From Fulvia fulva (taxonomy: Eukaryota; Ascomycota; Dothideomycetes; Mycosphaerellales; Mycosphaerellaceae): 64,000 nucleotides of DNA. Positions 63,188 through 64,000 of this stretch are shown here, piece after piece (positions within the stretch are counted from its first letter, which is position 1; every line of letters begins with the position of its first letter). The position numbers and the translations under genes were made by a program. The stretch covers positions 1,116,001-1,180,000 of the forward strand of contig NC_063023.1 in the NCBI RefSeq assembly GCF_020509005.1. The letters are read 5' to 3'. Below the pieces are notes generated by a model. That model saw only the letters and a list, made by a program, of their open reading frames with translations, did no database searches and was not told the DNA's origin.

Positions 63188-63711
63188 TGTGGCCGGTGTT
63201 CAAGGGTATCGGGTGGTGTCGTGGGTATAGGTTTGTGTTCCAGATGTATGAGGCGCTTTGCTGTGAACTTCGGGTTGCAGATGCTCAATGCTGATCAGTG
63301 GCTTTGTGATTGGCCGGCTGGCGGCGTGACCCGCTAGAGATTGGATCTTACCGACCGTCCGATTCCGAGAAAGCTTGCACGTCAGAGCTACATCGAACAA
63401 CCAACTACCCAAACTCACTACCACATTCACTTGCGATTGTTTGTTTGGGCCCGGGTCTGGTCTGGATACTGCATGTGATCTTGCTGCACTTTGCTTTCAG
63501 CTGTCTATACAATCGACAGCGTTCCCGCTCGTGAGCCGCTCCTTCCCACAGGCCGAAAGCGGGGACGATAACGAAAGACGGAAGCACGAGCTCACCAATT
63601 CCTCCGTCCACGACCCAGTCCTACATTTACTTTCCACACCTACACAAGACCTACGGCTTGGCACGATTATGAGCTGGATAGTACACAGCCCTCGGTAGTG
63701 CCTTTCAGGCA
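63188..63711. promoter_or_regulatory. Divergent promoter QCR7 / mitochondrial carrier
   Basis: 524 bp between outward-facing starts of two genes for mitochondrial proteins; no specific site assigned. Confidence 0.35.
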
Positions 63712-64000
63712 ATGCAGAATCCCGCGAATTCTGCTATGTTGTCCAACTCCGATGGCTCACAACCAAAATCGATTACAAACCAGACCAAGTCTGCCTTACA
63801 CCAGCACACGGCCTACCCCAAAGTCGCGATATGGGCTTCGAAACTCTCCAATGCTAGCGTCAACTCCTTCTCCGGCGCAATGGCCGGCATGGCTAGTGGC
63901 ATTGTCACCTGTCCGCTCGATGTCATAAAGACAAAGCTGCAAGCACAAGGCTCCTTCTCGAATCCAGGGTTGCAGCACACAGGCCCGAAGCCAAGTGCGA
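63712..64000 (+). CDS. Mitochondrial carrier family protein (5' part, cut by window end)
   Basis: An open frame from the ATG at 63712 to the window edge gives the first 96 residues. After a polar N-terminus (MQNPANSAMLSNSDGSQPKS) comes NSFSGAMAGMASGIVTCPLD and VIKTKLQAQGSF, i.e. helix 1 of the first Mito_carr repeat with its PxDxxKxxxQ signature. The carrier type (for example the NAD+/pyrimidine nucleotide carriers of the Yia6/Rim2 branch, which have such N-terminal extensions) cannot be settled from one partial repeat. Transcription runs out of the window. Confidence 0.85.
   Translation, partial: MQNPANSAMLSNSDGSQPKSITNQTKSALHQHTAYPKVAIWASKLSNASVNSFSGAMAGMASGIVTCPLDVIKTKLQAQGSFSNPGLQHTGPKPSA

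Noticed and set aside
1..64000. CRISPR arrays, bacterial operons or prophage
   Set aside because: No regularly spaced repeats were seen and the intron-bearing genes are eukaryotic.

Overview
The window is nuclear DNA of a filamentous ascomycete (Pezizomycotina), most likely a Dothideomycete of the Mycosphaerella/Cercospora kind. The evidence is intron-split genes with short introns (about 44-160 bp), GT..AG borders and CTRAC-type branch points (for example TGCTAAC in the methionyl-tRNA synthetase gene), single-copy housekeeping genes without operons, several F-box-like and 2EXR-type genes of the sort expanded in this class, and gene-poor stretches with decayed repeats. The class-level placement is inference; no rRNA is present. 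Exon borders given in the entries were worked out by hand from splice signals and reading-frame closure.

Layout. 0-2.8 kb: a degenerate tRNA-Leu-like locus and coding-like relics. 2.8-12.2 kb: a peroxisomal 4-coumarate-CoA-ligase-like enzyme, an F-box-like gene, a secreted GH76 mannanase, a small NTF2/SnoaL-like gene, a decayed aromatic prenyltransferase (DMATS) joined to the back half of a SAM methyltransferase (apparent remains of a secondary-metabolite locus), and an orphan with a CheD/NTAN1-like motif. 12.4-15.4 kb: LTO1 and cytosolic methionyl-tRNA synthetase, divergent. 15.4-24.6 kb: accessory zone with repeats, a small cysteine-rich secreted protein, an orphan and two tandem 2EXR paralogues, one with a broken or newly spliced C-terminal part. 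24.6-31.5 kb: TAG1-like vacuolar membrane protein and ornithine carbamoyltransferase from one divergent promoter, then a protein with a fungal STAND N-terminal domain. 33-43.6 kb: a gene containing a (GAA)n tract, NDC1 nucleoporin and a PEP12-like syntaxin (divergent), two F-box-like genes, and a divergent shugoshin/DAD2 pair. 43.6-48.4 kb: nearly gene-free. 48.4-57.3 kb: a NirA/NIT4-type Zn2Cys6 regulator, a possible solo LTR, glutathione reductase with a mitochondrial-type leader that has no AUG, and a DHA2-type MFS transporter whose last membrane helix lies behind a stop codon. 58.9-64 kb: an unknown probably mitochondrial protein, a 3-methyladenine DNA glycosylase, QCR7, and the 5' end of a mitochondrial carrier.

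No single new multi-gene system stands out. The most distinctive signals are the fused DMATS/methyltransferase relic, the AUG-less leader of glutathione reductase, the in-frame stop before the final helix of the MFS transporter, and the possible intron gain in one 2EXR paralogue.
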